Source of the DNA: Sphingosinicellaceae bacterium
Lineage (GTDB): Bacteria > Pseudomonadota > Alphaproteobacteria > Sphingomonadales > Sphingomonadaceae
Direction of reading: 5' to 3'
NCBI GenBank assembly: GCA_019285715.1
Contig: CP079108.1
Coordinates: forward strand, 4,231,001-4,295,000
Length of the DNA stretch: 64,000 nt
Below, one piece after another: positions 27,301 to 35,509 of the stretch. Within the stretch, counting starts at the first letter, position 1. Every line of letters starts with the position of its first letter. A program made the translations under genes and the position numbers. Below the pieces are notes generated by a model. The model had not been told where the DNA came from. It saw nothing but the letters and a program-made list of their open reading frames with translations, and ran no database searches.

Positions 27301-30300
27301 ATCATCATCCATGCCGCCGATATCGAATACGGCGCGCTCGACGCCGGCCGCGACCTCAAGCTGACCGCGACCGCGGGCACGCTGACCGTCAAGGGCTTCG
27401 GGACCAGTGAGCTGTCGTCAGGCCGCGACGTGCTGATCGACGTCAGCGGCGACCTCGTCGCGGGCAGCCTCGCAGCGGTCCGCGACCTGACGCTGGCGGC
27501 CGCGACCATCACCGTGCAGGCCGACGCCGAGAACGCGGGTACGGTCATCGCCGGGCGCGACCTGACCGCAACCGCACGCACCGGCGCGCTGGTCATCACC
27601 GATGCCGAGGCGGGCGACGACGTTCACCTGGCCGGCCTGACGATCGACGTCGACACGGTCCGCTCCACCGGCACTGGGGGCGACAGCGAAGGCGACGGCT
27701 CCAACATCTTCGCGAACGGCGGCACCGTAACCCTCGAGCAGGCGGTCGCGGCGACCGACATCCAGGTCGTCGGCACCGGGGTCGTCACCGTCGGCACCGG
27801 TGCCGCGGGCGAGCAGATCGGCAGCGTTGGCGATTATTTCGCGCAGGCCGCGCAGGATATCCTGATCACCGGCGCGTCGGTGCTGGTCGGACCGCTCGAT
27901 GCCGGCCGCGATGTCGGCCTGACCGCCACCACGGGCGGTATCGAAGCGCTCGATTCGATCTTCGCAGGCCGCGACGTCCACGCCAATGCTGCCGGCGCAG
28001 GCTCGTTCGGCGGCTTCGTCTCGGCCGGGCAGGACATCGGGCTGACGGCCCTGACCCTCGAAGCCGTCGACCTCGATGCCGAGCGCGACATCACCGCGAC
28101 TGCGGGCAGCATCGACATCGGGTCCGCATCATCGCGGCGCGACATCCTCGTCACCGCGACCAGCGGCGACGCCCACGTCGGCAGCGCCGAGGTCAAGCGC
28201 GACCTGACCGTCCTCGCGGCGCTCGGGCTGGCGGCCGTCGGCGATGCACAAGTCGGCGGCAACCTGCTGATGACCGGCAAGAACGTCTCGCTCGGCAGCC
28301 TCGATGGCTACACCGACAGCGGTTACGGCGGGAACGGCTACGGGGGCTACGGCTACGGCGGCGAGGGCGGCTACGGCTACGGCGGCACCTTCACGCTGAC
28401 CCAGAACGCGACGCTGACCGCGACCGCGGGCAATGTCTTCGGCGATGCCTCGCTGTTCGTCGCCAACGACGTGCTGCTCAGTGCCACCGGTAACATCGTG
28501 CTCGGCGATATCGGCGCCGGCAACGACGTCATCGCGACCGCGGGAGGCGCGCTCGAACTCGGCGCCGTCAGCGGCGGGCGGGACGTGCGCCTGGAGGGGG
28601 GCACCCTCGCCACCGGCGGCATCGACGCCGGGCGCGACCTCAGCCTGACCACGACCGCGAGCGGCATCACCGTCGGTGACCTGACCGCGGTCCGCGACCT
28701 CACCCTCGACGCCTTCGCCGACCTAAACGCCGGCAATGTCGGGGCCGGGCGTGACCTCGTGCTGGCCGGAGCGAATGTCACTGCGGTCAACGCAACCGCG
28801 GGCGGCGACGTCACCGCGACCGCACGGACCGGCACGCTGACCCTCGCCACGGTCAGCGCCGGCGACGATGCGCGGCTCGACGGCGTCACGCTGGCGCTCG
28901 GCCAGGTCACCGCGACCGGTCTCGGCAGCGACAGCGAGGCCGACGGCTTCAACATCGTCCTGACCGGCGGCACGATCGGCGCAAGCCAGCTGTCCGCCGC
29001 GACCGACATCGACGTTATCGGCACCGGCGCGGTCATCCTCGGGCAGGCCACCGCGGGCCAGGACGTAACCGTCGCGGGTGCGACCGTCGACGAGGCGCTG
29101 CAGCTCAGCGGCCGCGATGTCTCGGTGACTTCGGGCGGCGCGTTCACTGCGACCGCCGGGCTGAACGCGACGCGCGACCTCCATCTCACCGCCGGCACGA
29201 CGCTCGACTACGCAACGCTGACCGCGGCGCGCGACCTGTTCCTGACCGGCGCATCCGTCACCGGCGGCAGCGCCACCGCGACCCGCGACCTGACCGTGAT
29301 GGCGACGCTCGGCATCACCGGCGACCTCTTCCAGGCGGGCCGCAACCTGGTCCTCGACCCCAACCAGCCGATCGTCGCGGGCACCGCAATCGCCGGCGGC
29401 AACGCGACCCTGATCGGTTCGTCGATCGGCGTCGGCACGCTGACCGTGGGCGGCACGACCTTCGCCCAGGCGACCGCGGGCGGCATTTCGTTCGCCACCT
29501 TCCACGGCACCGGCGACGCGGTGCTGATCGCGACCGGCAAGGTCGATCTCGGCGATGTCACTGCGGCGGCCCTGCGCATCGTCGGCGGCGATCTCGACGT
29601 GCGCAACAGCCTCGTCGCCTCGACGCTGGCGGTCGAGACGCCCGGCAACATGATCATCGGCGGCACCGCTGGCCAGGGCGAGACCGGCTTCCGCCTCGCC
29701 GCCGCCGACATGGCGCGGCTCAAGGTCAGCGGCATCGCCAGCTTCTACGCGGGCGTTACCACCGCCGCGAACGACGGTCAGGTCGCGGACGGCAATCTGA
29801 CCATCCAGGACTTCGGCTACAACCCCGCCGACCTGCCGCGGATCGCGTTCTTCGCCGATCGCAGCCACATCGTCGACGTCACCGGCCATGTCCTGCCGAC
29901 GACCAACGGCGGCGCGGTCCAAATCGGCGACTCGAACGTCAACGGCCGCTTCCGCCCCGCGTCGATCTACGTCTCGGGCGGGCTGGGCAGCGCCGAGCTG
30001 GTCGCCAACTGCTTCGGCAAGATCGTCGGCCTGGCTTCGCTCTCGATGTTCGCGGTCAACGACATCATCTTCGGTGCCGCCGACTTCCGCGGCGTCATCC
30101 AGAGCACCGATGCCGGTGCGATCGACCTCGGGGCGGGCGCTCCGGGGGTGCCGGCTGGACCCGCCGACGACCGGCTGTTCGTGGTCTCGGCGCGCTTCAA
30201 CGTCGACGCGGGCGGCAAGATCGTCTCGCAGAACACCGCGAGCCGCACGGGTGAGTACGCTGGCATGTTCATCACCGGCATCGGTGCCGCCGGGCAAACC

Positions 30301-30660
30301 GTCAGCGTCGGCAACGCCCGCGCCATCGACCTGTCGGGCAGCTTCGTCGACGGCACCAATGCCCTGCGCTCCGGGCCGACCGCCGCCAAGGACAACGAGC
30401 TCGGGCCGGGCGGCGTCAACGGCGGGGTCTTCCGTTTCAACGGCTGCATCGTCGGCGGCGGCGACTGCACCGGCCAGCCCGGCGCGAACCCGTCGGAGGC
30501 GCTGCGGATCGAAGCCTACCAGACGCCGCGACCGGTCGACATCACCGACGGCCCGCTGACCACGGTGTTGGTCATCGACCAGCAGCTTGACGGCCTTGAT
30601 GTCCTGACCGTCGACAACGACGGAAACGTCATCGTCATCAAGAAGAAACCCGGACAGTAA
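24394..30660 (+). CDS. TpsA-type large exoprotein with haemagglutinin-like secretion domain
   Basis: A surface or released protein of 2088 residues, substrate of the preceding TpsB. After a long signal peptide (SSVLRTAMGGAALWGMPANALP) comes the TPS secretion domain, roughly residues 30-190, with FDSRSDLAVVHSTSSAIQI and VWLLSAAGVFFGAGARVDVG. Beyond it is a long array of degenerate beta-helix repeats of the form A-G-R-D-L/V-x-L-T-A, with three Gly-Tyr tracts and three copies of a DSEADG module. The C-terminus ends in DNDGNVIVIKKKPGQ with no recognised anchor. ATG 24394 is preferred over 24379 because GAGGGA stands 8 bases before it. The role (adhesion, biofilm or contact) is unknown. Confidence 0.85.
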   Translation: MARPDRSTRAMLLVRTAMSSVLRTAMGGAALWGMPANALPITTPTTTVNTGGTLPVLTNAGAVQTIKLNAPRTVLQYSGFTVATGETVNFRFDSRSDLAVVHSTSSAIQIDGTLNSFVGAGSTYGGNVWLLSAAGVFFGAGARVDVGGLLASTSIPTDLLDGNGLVRPNSAVLTPTTLAFDFGDGAGAVTVAGGAQITGHGGTLAFIAPSVTTGKGAVIGGASGSVGNTAVLYGAAQAYTVRFMQEASNDLDLLDFEVPGLTAGSTAALPLQLAGTTAAGNVYIASVSRADAVRAVLDAQGDIGAVSAGLEGGTIVLTAGGGIANRAAAPLFTDGINRQDISATGAISAAHDVTVTATGDINLPGTVTAGGSIRLRGLNVSATSLTAGEDIVVRGGDEVGSTAGSGYGYGYGGHYQAEGGQLQIASATAGDDVLGTTWNGDTEFGSVKLAGTGGDLAGDPLGILDAAGDGHRLRLTTTGDSGDVYLGRDGEFRGGQSSPSFAFENPIDTLDIGTNGVVSLDAIGAVGVTLLGNATIHDAVARQGLATFGATAAINVGTVTAVGGIGVEGTSASVGTATTSLDENGNGLIVVHGLTSASIANANAATDVLVVADNGNASVGVAHAGDDVIIRAYGGSASLASATVGVSIGEGSEAPDHNANEYSFGEGGLVTLFPGRSFDFDGNGRVIDIAAETSAFAPVFNLLPPPPAPGAGDVFLGLGTGTISGAEHVFLDAGHDIVVDLIGAPTVDEAFAGHDISAVADAIVINDLEAGGSASVTARSGDAHVDYVATALDLSLVAANGLAHMGDAHVGQDFLLSGKTVELGSLTGYSNPGYGYGCYGYGGNGSITPTRDITILASAGGFTYDQSLTATRDLTINVSGDLLVSQLDLEQPAAVLTAGDDVRLHGATVTVDTIDTTGTGPDTEADGSNIVVGGGAVTVYQAASANDILVDSPGLVELGTGFFATAANDIIIHAADIEYGALDAGRDLKLTATAGTLTVKGFGTSELSSGRDVLIDVSGDLVAGSLAAVRDLTLAAATITVQADAENAGTVIAGRDLTATARTGALVITDAEAGDDVHLAGLTIDVDTVRSTGTGGDSEGDGSNIFANGGTVTLEQAVAATDIQVVGTGVVTVGTGAAGEQIGSVGDYFAQAAQDILITGASVLVGPLDAGRDVGLTATTGGIEALDSIFAGRDVHANAAGAGSFGGFVSAGQDIGLTALTLEAVDLDAERDITATAGSIDIGSASSRRDILVTATSGDAHVGSAEVKRDLTVLAALGLAAVGDAQVGGNLLMTGKNVSLGSLDGYTDSGYGGNGYGGYGYGGEGGYGYGGTFTLTQNATLTATAGNVFGDASLFVANDVLLSATGNIVLGDIGAGNDVIATAGGALELGAVSGGRDVRLEGGTLATGGIDAGRDLSLTTTASGITVGDLTAVRDLTLDAFADLNAGNVGAGRDLVLAGANVTAVNATAGGDVTATARTGTLTLATVSAGDDARLDGVTLALGQVTATGLGSDSEADGFNIVLTGGTIGASQLSAATDIDVIGTGAVILGQATAGQDVTVAGATVDEALQLSGRDVSVTSGGAFTATAGLNATRDLHLTAGTTLDYATLTAARDLFLTGASVTGGSATATRDLTVMATLGITGDLFQAGRNLVLDPNQPIVAGTAIAGGNATLIGSSIGVGTLTVGGTTFAQATAGGISFATFHGTGDAVLIATGKVDLGDVTAAALRIVGGDLDVRNSLVASTLAVETPGNMIIGGTAGQGETGFRLAAADMARLKVSGIASFYAGVTTAANDGQVADGNLTIQDFGYNPADLPRIAFFADRSHIVDVTGHVLPTTNGGAVQIGDSNVNGRFRPASIYVSGGLGSAELVANCFGKIVGLASLSMFAVNDIIFGAADFRGVIQSTDAGAIDLGAGAPGVPAGPADDRLFVVSARFNVDAGGKIVSQNTASRTGEYAGMFITGIGAAGQTVSVGNARAIDLSGSFVDGTNALRSGPTAAKDNELGPGGVNGGVFRFNGCIVGGGDCTGQPGANPSEALRIEAYQTPRPVDITDGPLTTVLVIDQQLDGLDVLTVDNDGNVIVIKKKPGQ
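25606..28386 (+). repeat. Three Gly-Tyr tracts inside the TpsA protein
   Basis: Tracts encoding repeated Gly-Tyr-Gly lie at 25606-25635 (GYGYGYGG), 26890-26927 (GYGYGCYGYGGNG) and 28321-28386 (GYGGNGYGGYGYGGEGGYGYGG). The DNA repeats GGCTAYGGC units that can slip during replication. Tracts 2 and 3 both follow the sequence pattern LGSL-x-GY and a similar 30-residue stretch, so they sit at the same point of a duplicated unit about 470 residues apart. Confidence 0.8.
27085..29045 (+). repeat. Triplicated DSEADG module in the TpsA protein
   Basis: About 62 residues recur at roughly 27085-27270, 27610-27800 and 28855-29045. The shared pattern is GDD-x-RL-x-G, then TGTG-x-DSEADG-x-NI, a GG-containing strand, and AATDI-x-V-x-GTG. 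It is much better conserved than the surrounding beta-helix repeats, which suggests duplication after the main array formed, or selection on this module. Confidence 0.75.
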
Positions 30661-30720
30661 CGCGACGCCGATGTCGCCGATGCTGGCGCGCTCCGGCCTG
30701 GCGGGCTATCGAGCCGATCG

Positions 30721-31884
30721 ATGACACGCGTTCCCGGCCCGCTCGACGACCTGCTGATCGTCGACCTGTCGCGCGTTCTCGCTGGCCCCTATGCGACGAT
30801 GGTGCTCGGCGATCTCGGCGCCCGCGTGATCAAGGTCGAGCGTCCCGGCCTCGGCGACGACAGCCGCCACATCGGGCCGTTCAAGGCCTCGGAGTCAGGC
30901 GCGGAGCAATCCGCCTATTTCGCCAGCATCAACCGCGGCAAGCAGTCGATCGCGCTCGACCTCAAGATCCCCGCCGACCGGACAGTATTCGAGGCGCTGC
31001 TCGCCCGCGCCGACGTGCTCGTCGAGAACTATCGCCCGGGCGTGATGGCGCGCCTCGGCTACGGCTGGGAGGCGGTCCACGCCCGCCACCCGCGGCTGAT
31101 CTATGCGGCAGTCAGCGGGTTCGGCCAGACCGGGCCGGACGCGCACAAAGCGGCGTACGACATGATCGTCCAGGCGATGGGCGGCATAATGTCGGTGACC
31201 GGGCACCCCGGCGGCCCGCCGACGCGGGTCGGCACGTCGGTCGGCGACATTACGGCGGGGCTGTTCACCGTTGTCGGGATCATGGCGGCGCTCCACGACC
31301 GGGCACGAACCGGAACGGGGCAACTGGTCGACGTGGCGATGCTCGACGGCCAGATCGCGATCCTCGAGAACGCCGTGGCACGCTATGCGGTCAGCGGCGT
31401 CGCGCCGGGACCACTCGGCGCGCGCCACCCGTCGATCACGCCGTTCGCCGCCTACGCCTGCAAGAACGGCCACATCGTCATCGCGGCCGGCAATGATGCG
31501 CTGTGGCGCGCCCTCCTCAGGGCACTCAAGCTTCCGGACGGCGACCCGCGCTTCGCCACCAACGCCAGCCGAAGCGAGCACGCCGACGCGGTCGCCGCGC
31601 TGATCGAGGGCGCGCTTGCCGCCGCTCCGCCCGAGCACTGGCTGCCAGTGCTCGATGCCGCGGGAGTACCGTGCGGGCCGCTCCACGATGTCGCGCAGGC
31701 GCTGGCGCACCCGCAGGTCGTGGCGCGCAACATGGCGATCTCGACGAGTTTTCCGGACGGCAGCCCGCTGCTCGCGGCGGGCAATCCGGTCAAGCTGTCG
31801 GGCCACGCGGACCCCGCCGTCCGCCCGGGCGCACCCGAGCTCGATGCGGACCGAGCGGCCATAATGGCGGAGTTGGGCCTGTGA
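30721..31884 (+). CDS. Family III CoA transferase (CaiB/BaiF)
   Basis: Transfers CoA between organic acids. The 387-residue product begins LLIVDLSRVLAGPYATMVLGDLGARVIKVERP, the diagnostic N-terminus of the family. The catalytic Asp is in AYDMIVQAMGG (about residue 147), followed by GHPGGPPTRVGTSVGDITAG. The substrate acid cannot be predicted from the sequence or from its neighbours. The stop overlaps the GTG of the next gene. Confidence 0.9.
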   Translation: MTRVPGPLDDLLIVDLSRVLAGPYATMVLGDLGARVIKVERPGLGDDSRHIGPFKASESGAEQSAYFASINRGKQSIALDLKIPADRTVFEALLARADVLVENYRPGVMARLGYGWEAVHARHPRLIYAAVSGFGQTGPDAHKAAYDMIVQAMGGIMSVTGHPGGPPTRVGTSVGDITAGLFTVVGIMAALHDRARTGTGQLVDVAMLDGQIAILENAVARYAVSGVAPGPLGARHPSITPFAAYACKNGHIVIAAGNDALWRALLRALKLPDGDPRFATNASRSEHADAVAALIEGALAAAPPEHWLPVLDAAGVPCGPLHDVAQALAHPQVVARNMAISTSFPDGSPLLAAGNPVKLSGHADPAVRPGAPELDADRAAIMAELGL

Positions 31885-32642
31885 ACGACCGCGAATTCGC
31901 CGAGGCGCTGGCCGAAACCGCAGGCGCGGCGATCCGCCCGTATTTCCGCAGCGCCACCCAGGTCGAGACCAAGGCCGACGCCTCCCCGGTCACCGCCGCC
32001 GACCGCGCCGCCGAGGCCGCGATGCGCTCGCTGATCGCCGAGCATCGCCCCGACGACGGCGTCATCGGCGAGGAATACGGCGAGGACCGCCCCGACGCCG
32101 AGCGCGTCTGGGTACTCGACCCGATCGACGGGACCCGCGCCTTCATCGCCGGGCGGCCGCTGTTCGGGACGCTGATCGCGCTGATGGAGCGCGGCGTGCC
32201 GGTGCTCGGCGTCATCGACCAGCCGATCGCGCGGGACCGCTGGATCGGCGGCGTCGGCGCCCGCACGACACTGAACGGGGTGCCTGCGACGACCCGCACT
32301 GGCCGGGCGCTGGGCACCGCGCATCTCGGCACGACCTCGCCGCATGCCTTCGATACCACCGATTTCGCGCGTTTCGAGCAGCTCCGCGCCGCTGTCGGCG
32401 ACACCATCTACGGCGGTGACTGCTATAATTATGGGCTGGTCGCGAGCGGCCACCTCGACCTCGTGGTCGAAGCGTGGCTGAAGGTCTATGACTGGGCGGC
32501 GCTGGTCCCGGTCGTCGAGGGGGCGGGCGGCGTCATGCGCGACTGGGCGGGCGCGGCACTTTGCCTCGGCAGCGACGGGCGGGTAGTCGCGGCGGGCGAT
32601 GCAGCCCTGGCGGACGCGGCACTGGAAAGGCTCGGGGTCTGA
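31881..32642 (+). CDS. hisN: HisN-like inositol-monophosphatase family phosphatase
   Basis: Mg-dependent phosphatase of the inositol monophosphatase superfamily, closest in pattern to the histidinol-phosphate phosphatase HisN of actinobacteria and alphaproteobacteria. The 253 residues carry the metal sites GEEYGE and VWVLDPIDGTRAFIAG, and GGDCYNYGLVASGHLDLVVEAWLKVYDWAALVPVVEGAGG. It starts at GTG 31881 in the stop of the CoA transferase gene. The exact substrate is inferred. The next small gene starts in its stop codon (TGATG). Confidence 0.85.
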   Translation: MNDREFAEALAETAGAAIRPYFRSATQVETKADASPVTAADRAAEAAMRSLIAEHRPDDGVIGEEYGEDRPDAERVWVLDPIDGTRAFIAGRPLFGTLIALMERGVPVLGVIDQPIARDRWIGGVGARTTLNGVPATTRTGRALGTAHLGTTSPHAFDTTDFARFEQLRAAVGDTIYGGDCYNYGLVASGHLDLVVEAWLKVYDWAALVPVVEGAGGVMRDWAGAALCLGSDGRVVAAGDAALADAALERLGV

Positions 32643-32821
32643 TGGCGGAGAAGTTCGAGCGGCACCGGCAGGCGTGGACCAGCGACGAGGTCCAGAAGCT
32701 GCACACGTTGGCGCGCAAGGGCATGGCGCTCAGGGCAATCGCCAAGGCGCTAACCCGCAGCGAGGAATCGACCCGCGACCGCGCCAAGGCGGACGGGCTG
32801 TCGATCGCCAAACTGCGCTGA
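32642..32821 (+). CDS. Small helix-turn-helix-like protein, 59 residues
   Basis: A conserved-looking small ORF starting in the hisN stop (TGATG). The product MAEKFERHRQAWTSDEVQKL continues as a helical stretch LARKGMALRAIAKALTRSEESTRDRAKADG, which resembles a helix-turn-helix of the SANT/Myb or GcrA-like N-terminal type (W-T-x-E-x-V-x-x-L-x-x-L). It could be a small DNA-binding regulator. Family assignment is by pattern only. Confidence 0.65.
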   Translation: MAEKFERHRQAWTSDEVQKLHTLARKGMALRAIAKALTRSEESTRDRAKADGLSIAKLR

Positions 32822-32916
32822 GGCGACGGCCGGCGCTGACCCAGGGTCGTTGCGGGGCTGGTTTACACTTCGATACCGTTGCGTAGAATGCCCCCGGAAC
32901 GAAGGGGAGCGACGCC

Positions 32917-33645
32917 ATGACCATGATGCAGCGACTGACCGCGGAGTTTATCGGCACCTTGTGGCTGGTGCTCGGCGGCTGCGGCTCGGCGGTACTTGCC
33001 GCGGCCTTCCCGGCACTCGGCATCGGCTTCGCGGGCGTCTCGCTGGCATTCGGCCTGACGGTGCTGACCATGGCCTACGCCGTCGGCCACGTCTCCGGCG
33101 CCCACTTCAACCCTGCGGTGTCGATCGGCCTATGGGCCGGCGGGCGTTTCCCGGCGAAGGACCTGGCACCGTACATCGTCGCGCAGGTCGCTGGCGGCAT
33201 CGCGGGCGCCGGCATCCTCTACGTCATCGCCAGCGGCCATACCGGCTTCGACCTTGCGGGCGGCTTCGCCTCGAACGGCTACGGCGAGCATTCGCCGGGC
33301 GGCTACACGCTGCTGGCCTGCCTGGTCACCGAGGTCGTGATGACGTTCGGTTTCCTGTTCGTCATTCTCGGCTCGACACACGGCAGTGCCCCCAAGGGCT
33401 TCGCGCCGATCGCCATCGGCCTGTGCCTGACGCTGATCCACCTGATCTCGATCCCGGTCACCAACACCAGCGTCAACCCGGCGCGCAGCCTCGGGCCGGC
33501 GATCTTCGTCGGCGGCTGGGCACTGCAGCAGGTCTGGCTGTTCTGGCTCGCCCCGATCATCGGCGCGCTGGCCGCCGGTGCGGTCTACAAGTTCGTGGGC
33601 GGCGCCGCCAACCCGGCCCCGGTCGACATCGTCGGCGGTGGCTGA
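32917..33645 (+). CDS. aqpZ: Aquaporin Z
   Basis: Inner-membrane water channel of the MIP family, 242 residues and six helices. Both half-helix NPA boxes are present: [11 protein letters not shown] (near residue 63) and [12 protein letters not shown] (near 190). The selectivity residues of water-specific members, with Arg after the second NPA, are in place. An AAGGGGAGCG ribosome-binding site precedes the ATG at 32917. It is transcribed on its own. Confidence 0.95.
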   Translation: MTMMQRLTAEFIGTLWLVLGGCGSAVLAAAFPALGIGFAGVSLAFGLTVLTMAYAVGHVSGAHFNPAVSIGLWAGGRFPAKDLAPYIVAQVAGGIAGAGILYVIASGHTGFDLAGGFASNGYGEHSPGGYTLLACLVTEVVMTFGFLFVILGSTHGSAPKGFAPIAIGLCLTLIHLISIPVTNTSVNPARSLGPAIFVGGWALQQVWLFWLAPIIGALAAGAVYKFVGGAANPAPVDIVGGG

Positions 33646-33684
33646 CACCCTCGCCCCGGCGCGGCAAAGGGCCCCTCAGATCAT

Positions 33685-33703
33685 ATAAAGATATCTTTAT
33701 ACT
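33685..33703 (+). promoter_or_regulatory. Perfect AT-rich palindrome over the ahcY promoter
   Basis: ATAAAGATATCTTTAT (33685-33700) is a perfect 16-bp palindrome in otherwise GC-rich DNA. It runs into a -10-like TATACT at 33698-33703; no good -35 is seen. It has the form of an operator for a homodimeric ArsR-type repressor. SahR, an ArsR-family regulator that responds to S-adenosylhomocysteine, controls ahcY in many Proteobacteria and is remembered to bind GATATC-centred palindromes of this kind. The regulator gene is not in the window. Confidence 0.7.
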
Positions 33704-33729
33704 TGCTCCCGGAGGGCGGTGCGTCTAGG

Positions 33730-33749
33730 CGGGCGGGCATAATCGCCCG
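33730..33749 (+). other. Leader hairpin just before ahcY
   Basis: CGGGCG (33730-33735) pairs with CGCCCG (33744-33749) around an 8-base loop, ending a few bases before the AGGA ribosome-binding sequence of ahcY. It may affect translation. I could not match the leader convincingly to the conserved core of the SAH riboswitch. Confidence 0.4.
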
Positions 33750-33761
33750 TTAGGATTCGCC

Positions 33762-35171
33762 ATGGCCACCGCCCCCCAGACCGCCTTCATCGACTATGTC
33801 GTCACCGACATCGGCCTCGCCGACTACGGCCGCCGCGAGATCGACATCGCCGAGACCGAGATGCCCGGCCTGATGTCGCTGCGCGAGGAGTTCGGCACGA
33901 CCAAGCCGCTGACCGGCGCGCGCATCACCGGCTCGCTGCACATGACGATCCAGACCGCCGTGCTGATCGAGACGCTGACCGCGCTCGGGGCCGAAGTGCG
34001 CTGGGCGACGTGCAACATCTACTCGACCCAGGACCACGCCGCCGCCGCGATCGCGGCCACCGGCGTGCCCGTGTTCGCGATCAAGGGCGAGAGCCTCGCG
34101 GACTATTGGGACTATGTCGGCAACATCTTCGACTGGGGCGATGCCACCGCCAACATGATCCTCGACGACGGCGGCGACGCCACGATGTTCGCATTGTGGG
34201 GCGCCAAGCTCGAGGCCGGCGCGACGATGCCCGAGCCCGAGAACGAGGAAGAGGTCGAGATGCAGCGCGCGCTGAAGGCGTTCATCGCCCGCCGCCCCGG
34301 CTACCTCACCGAGACCGTCAAGAACATCAAGGGCGTGTCGGAGGAGACCACCACCGGCGTTCACCGCCTGTACGCGATCGCCAAGAAGGGCGAGCTGCCG
34401 TTCCCCGCGATCAACGTCAACGACAGCGTCACCAAATCGAAGTTCGACAACCTGTACGGCTGCAAGGAGTCGCTGGTCGACGCCATCCGCCGCGGCACCG
34501 ACGTCATGCTCGCCGGCAAGGTAGCGACCGTCGCCGGCTTCGGCGACGTCGGCAAGGGTTCGGCCCAGAGCCTGCGCAACGGCGGCGCCCGCGTCCTGGT
34601 CACCGAAGTCGACCCGATCTGCGCGCTGCAGGCGGCGATGGAGGGCTTCGAGGTCGTCACCATGGAGGAGGCGGTCACCCGCGCCGACATCTTCGTCACC
34701 GCAACCGGCAACGCCGACGTCATCACCGCCGAGCACATGGCGGGCATGAAGAACATGGCGATCGTCTGCAACATCGGCCACTTCGACAGCGAGATCCAGA
34801 TCGCCGCGCTGTCGAACTACAAGTGGACCGAAGTGAAGCCGCAGGTCGACCTCGTCGAGTTCCCGGACGGCAAGCAGATCATCATTCTGTCGAAGGGCCG
34901 CCTGGTCAATCTCGGCAACGCCACCGGCCACCCCAGCTTCGTGATGTCGGCCAGCTTCACCAACCAGACGCTGGCGCAGATCGAGCTGTTCACCAAGCCC
35001 GAGGAGTATGAGAACGACGTCTACGTTCTTCCCAAGCATCTCGACGAGAAGGTCGCCGCGCTCCACCTCGACAAGCTCGGCGTCAAGCTGACCAAGCTGA
35101 CGCCGCAGCAGGCCGGCTACATCGGCGTGCCGGTCGAGGGGCCGTTCAAGCCGGACCACTACCGGTACTAG
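33762..35171 (+). CDS. ahcY: Adenosylhomocysteinase
   Basis: Splits S-adenosylhomocysteine into adenosine and homocysteine, clearing the product of all SAM methylations, including those in bacteriochlorophyll and carotenoid synthesis. The 469 residues contain the substrate-domain patterns [17 protein letters not shown] and [17 protein letters not shown]. The NAD-binding [17 protein letters not shown] lies near residue 260, and the C-terminus KPDHYRY carries the conserved Lys and Tyr that reach the partner's NAD site. Upstream lie a palindrome and a hairpin, and a 15-bp perfect hairpin follows. Confidence 0.98.
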   Translation: MATAPQTAFIDYVVTDIGLADYGRREIDIAETEMPGLMSLREEFGTTKPLTGARITGSLHMTIQTAVLIETLTALGAEVRWATCNIYSTQDHAAAAIAATGVPVFAIKGESLADYWDYVGNIFDWGDATANMILDDGGDATMFALWGAKLEAGATMPEPENEEEVEMQRALKAFIARRPGYLTETVKNIKGVSEETTTGVHRLYAIAKKGELPFPAINVNDSVTKSKFDNLYGCKESLVDAIRRGTDVMLAGKVATVAGFGDVGKGSAQSLRNGGARVLVTEVDPICALQAAMEGFEVVTMEEAVTRADIFVTATGNADVITAEHMAGMKNMAIVCNIGHFDSEIQIAALSNYKWTEVKPQVDLVEFPDGKQIIILSKGRLVNLGNATGHPSFVMSASFTNQTLAQIELFTKPEEYENDVYVLPKHLDEKVAALHLDKLGVKLTKLTPQQAGYIGVPVEGPFKPDHYRY

Positions 35172-35175
35172 ATGG

Positions 35176-35212
35176 CCTGTGCTTGCACGCGGATTGCGCG
35201 TGCAAGCACAGG
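35176..35212. terminator. Perfect 15-bp hairpin between ahcY and vapB
   Basis: CCTGTGCTTGCACGC (35176-35190) pairs completely with GCGTGCAAGCACAGG (35198-35212), loop of 7. There is no T run. It starts 4 bases after the ahcY stop and also covers the -35 and spacer of the putative vapBC promoter, so it may be a terminator, an operator for the VapB antitoxin, or both. Confidence 0.65.
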
Positions 35213-35222
35213 CGGCTAGAAT
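35194..35222 (+). promoter_or_regulatory. Putative vapBC promoter
   Basis: TTGCGC at 35194-35199 and TAGAAT at 35217-35222 with a 17-bp spacer, 6 bp before the vapB ATG. The -35 and most of the spacer lie within the inverted repeat, as expected for an autoregulated toxin-antitoxin operon. The message would have almost no leader. Confidence 0.5.
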
Positions 35223-35228
35223 GGCGCG

Positions 35229-35498
35229 ATGCAGACCCGCCGGGCACAGAAACCGATCACGATCCGCTCCGACCGCGCCGCGGCCAGACTGGCGGTCCTT
35301 ACCCGTGGCGGTCGCAGCCAGGCCGAGGTGATCGAGCAGGCGCTCGATCTGGTGCCGGAGCCGACCCCGCATACCGACGAACTCGCGGCCCGAATCGCTC
35401 GGATCGATGCGATCACCGCGCAGACATCGCTGTATCGCCTGCCGACCCTGGCTGAATTCGACGCCGGGGAATACGACGAAGACGGCTTGCCGCGTTGA
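35229..35498 (+). CDS. vapB: VapB-type antitoxin
   Basis: An 89-residue protein whose N-terminal half (ITIRSDRAAARLAVLTRGGRSQAEVIEQALDLV) resembles the DNA-binding region of Rv0623/VapB-like antitoxins. The acidic C-terminal tail (LPTLAEFDAGEYDEDGLPR) is the part that usually wraps and inhibits the toxin. The following PIN toxin starts at its stop codon. The pair sits between ahcY and tsaE as a separable cassette. Confidence 0.82.
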   Translation: MQTRRAQKPITIRSDRAAARLAVLTRGGRSQAEVIEQALDLVPEPTPHTDELAARIARIDAITAQTSLYRLPTLAEFDAGEYDEDGLPR

Positions 35499-35509
35499 GC
35501 GTGCCATCG

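Noticed and set aside
25516-27312. Long minus-strand open frames opposite the TpsA gene
   Set aside because: They mirror the Gly/Asp/Ala repeats of TpsA and have no start signals or family patterns; GC3 bias removes stops on the opposite strand.
25606-28386. CRISPR-like or tandem array in the TpsA gene
   Set aside because: Repeats are in frame, degenerate and code for Gly-Tyr or beta-helix units; there are no equal-length spacers.
33701-33761. SAH riboswitch upstream of ahcY
   Set aside because: The leader has a hairpin and a GGGCGGTGCG stretch, but I could not align it with the conserved SAH riboswitch core; kept only as a plain hairpin.
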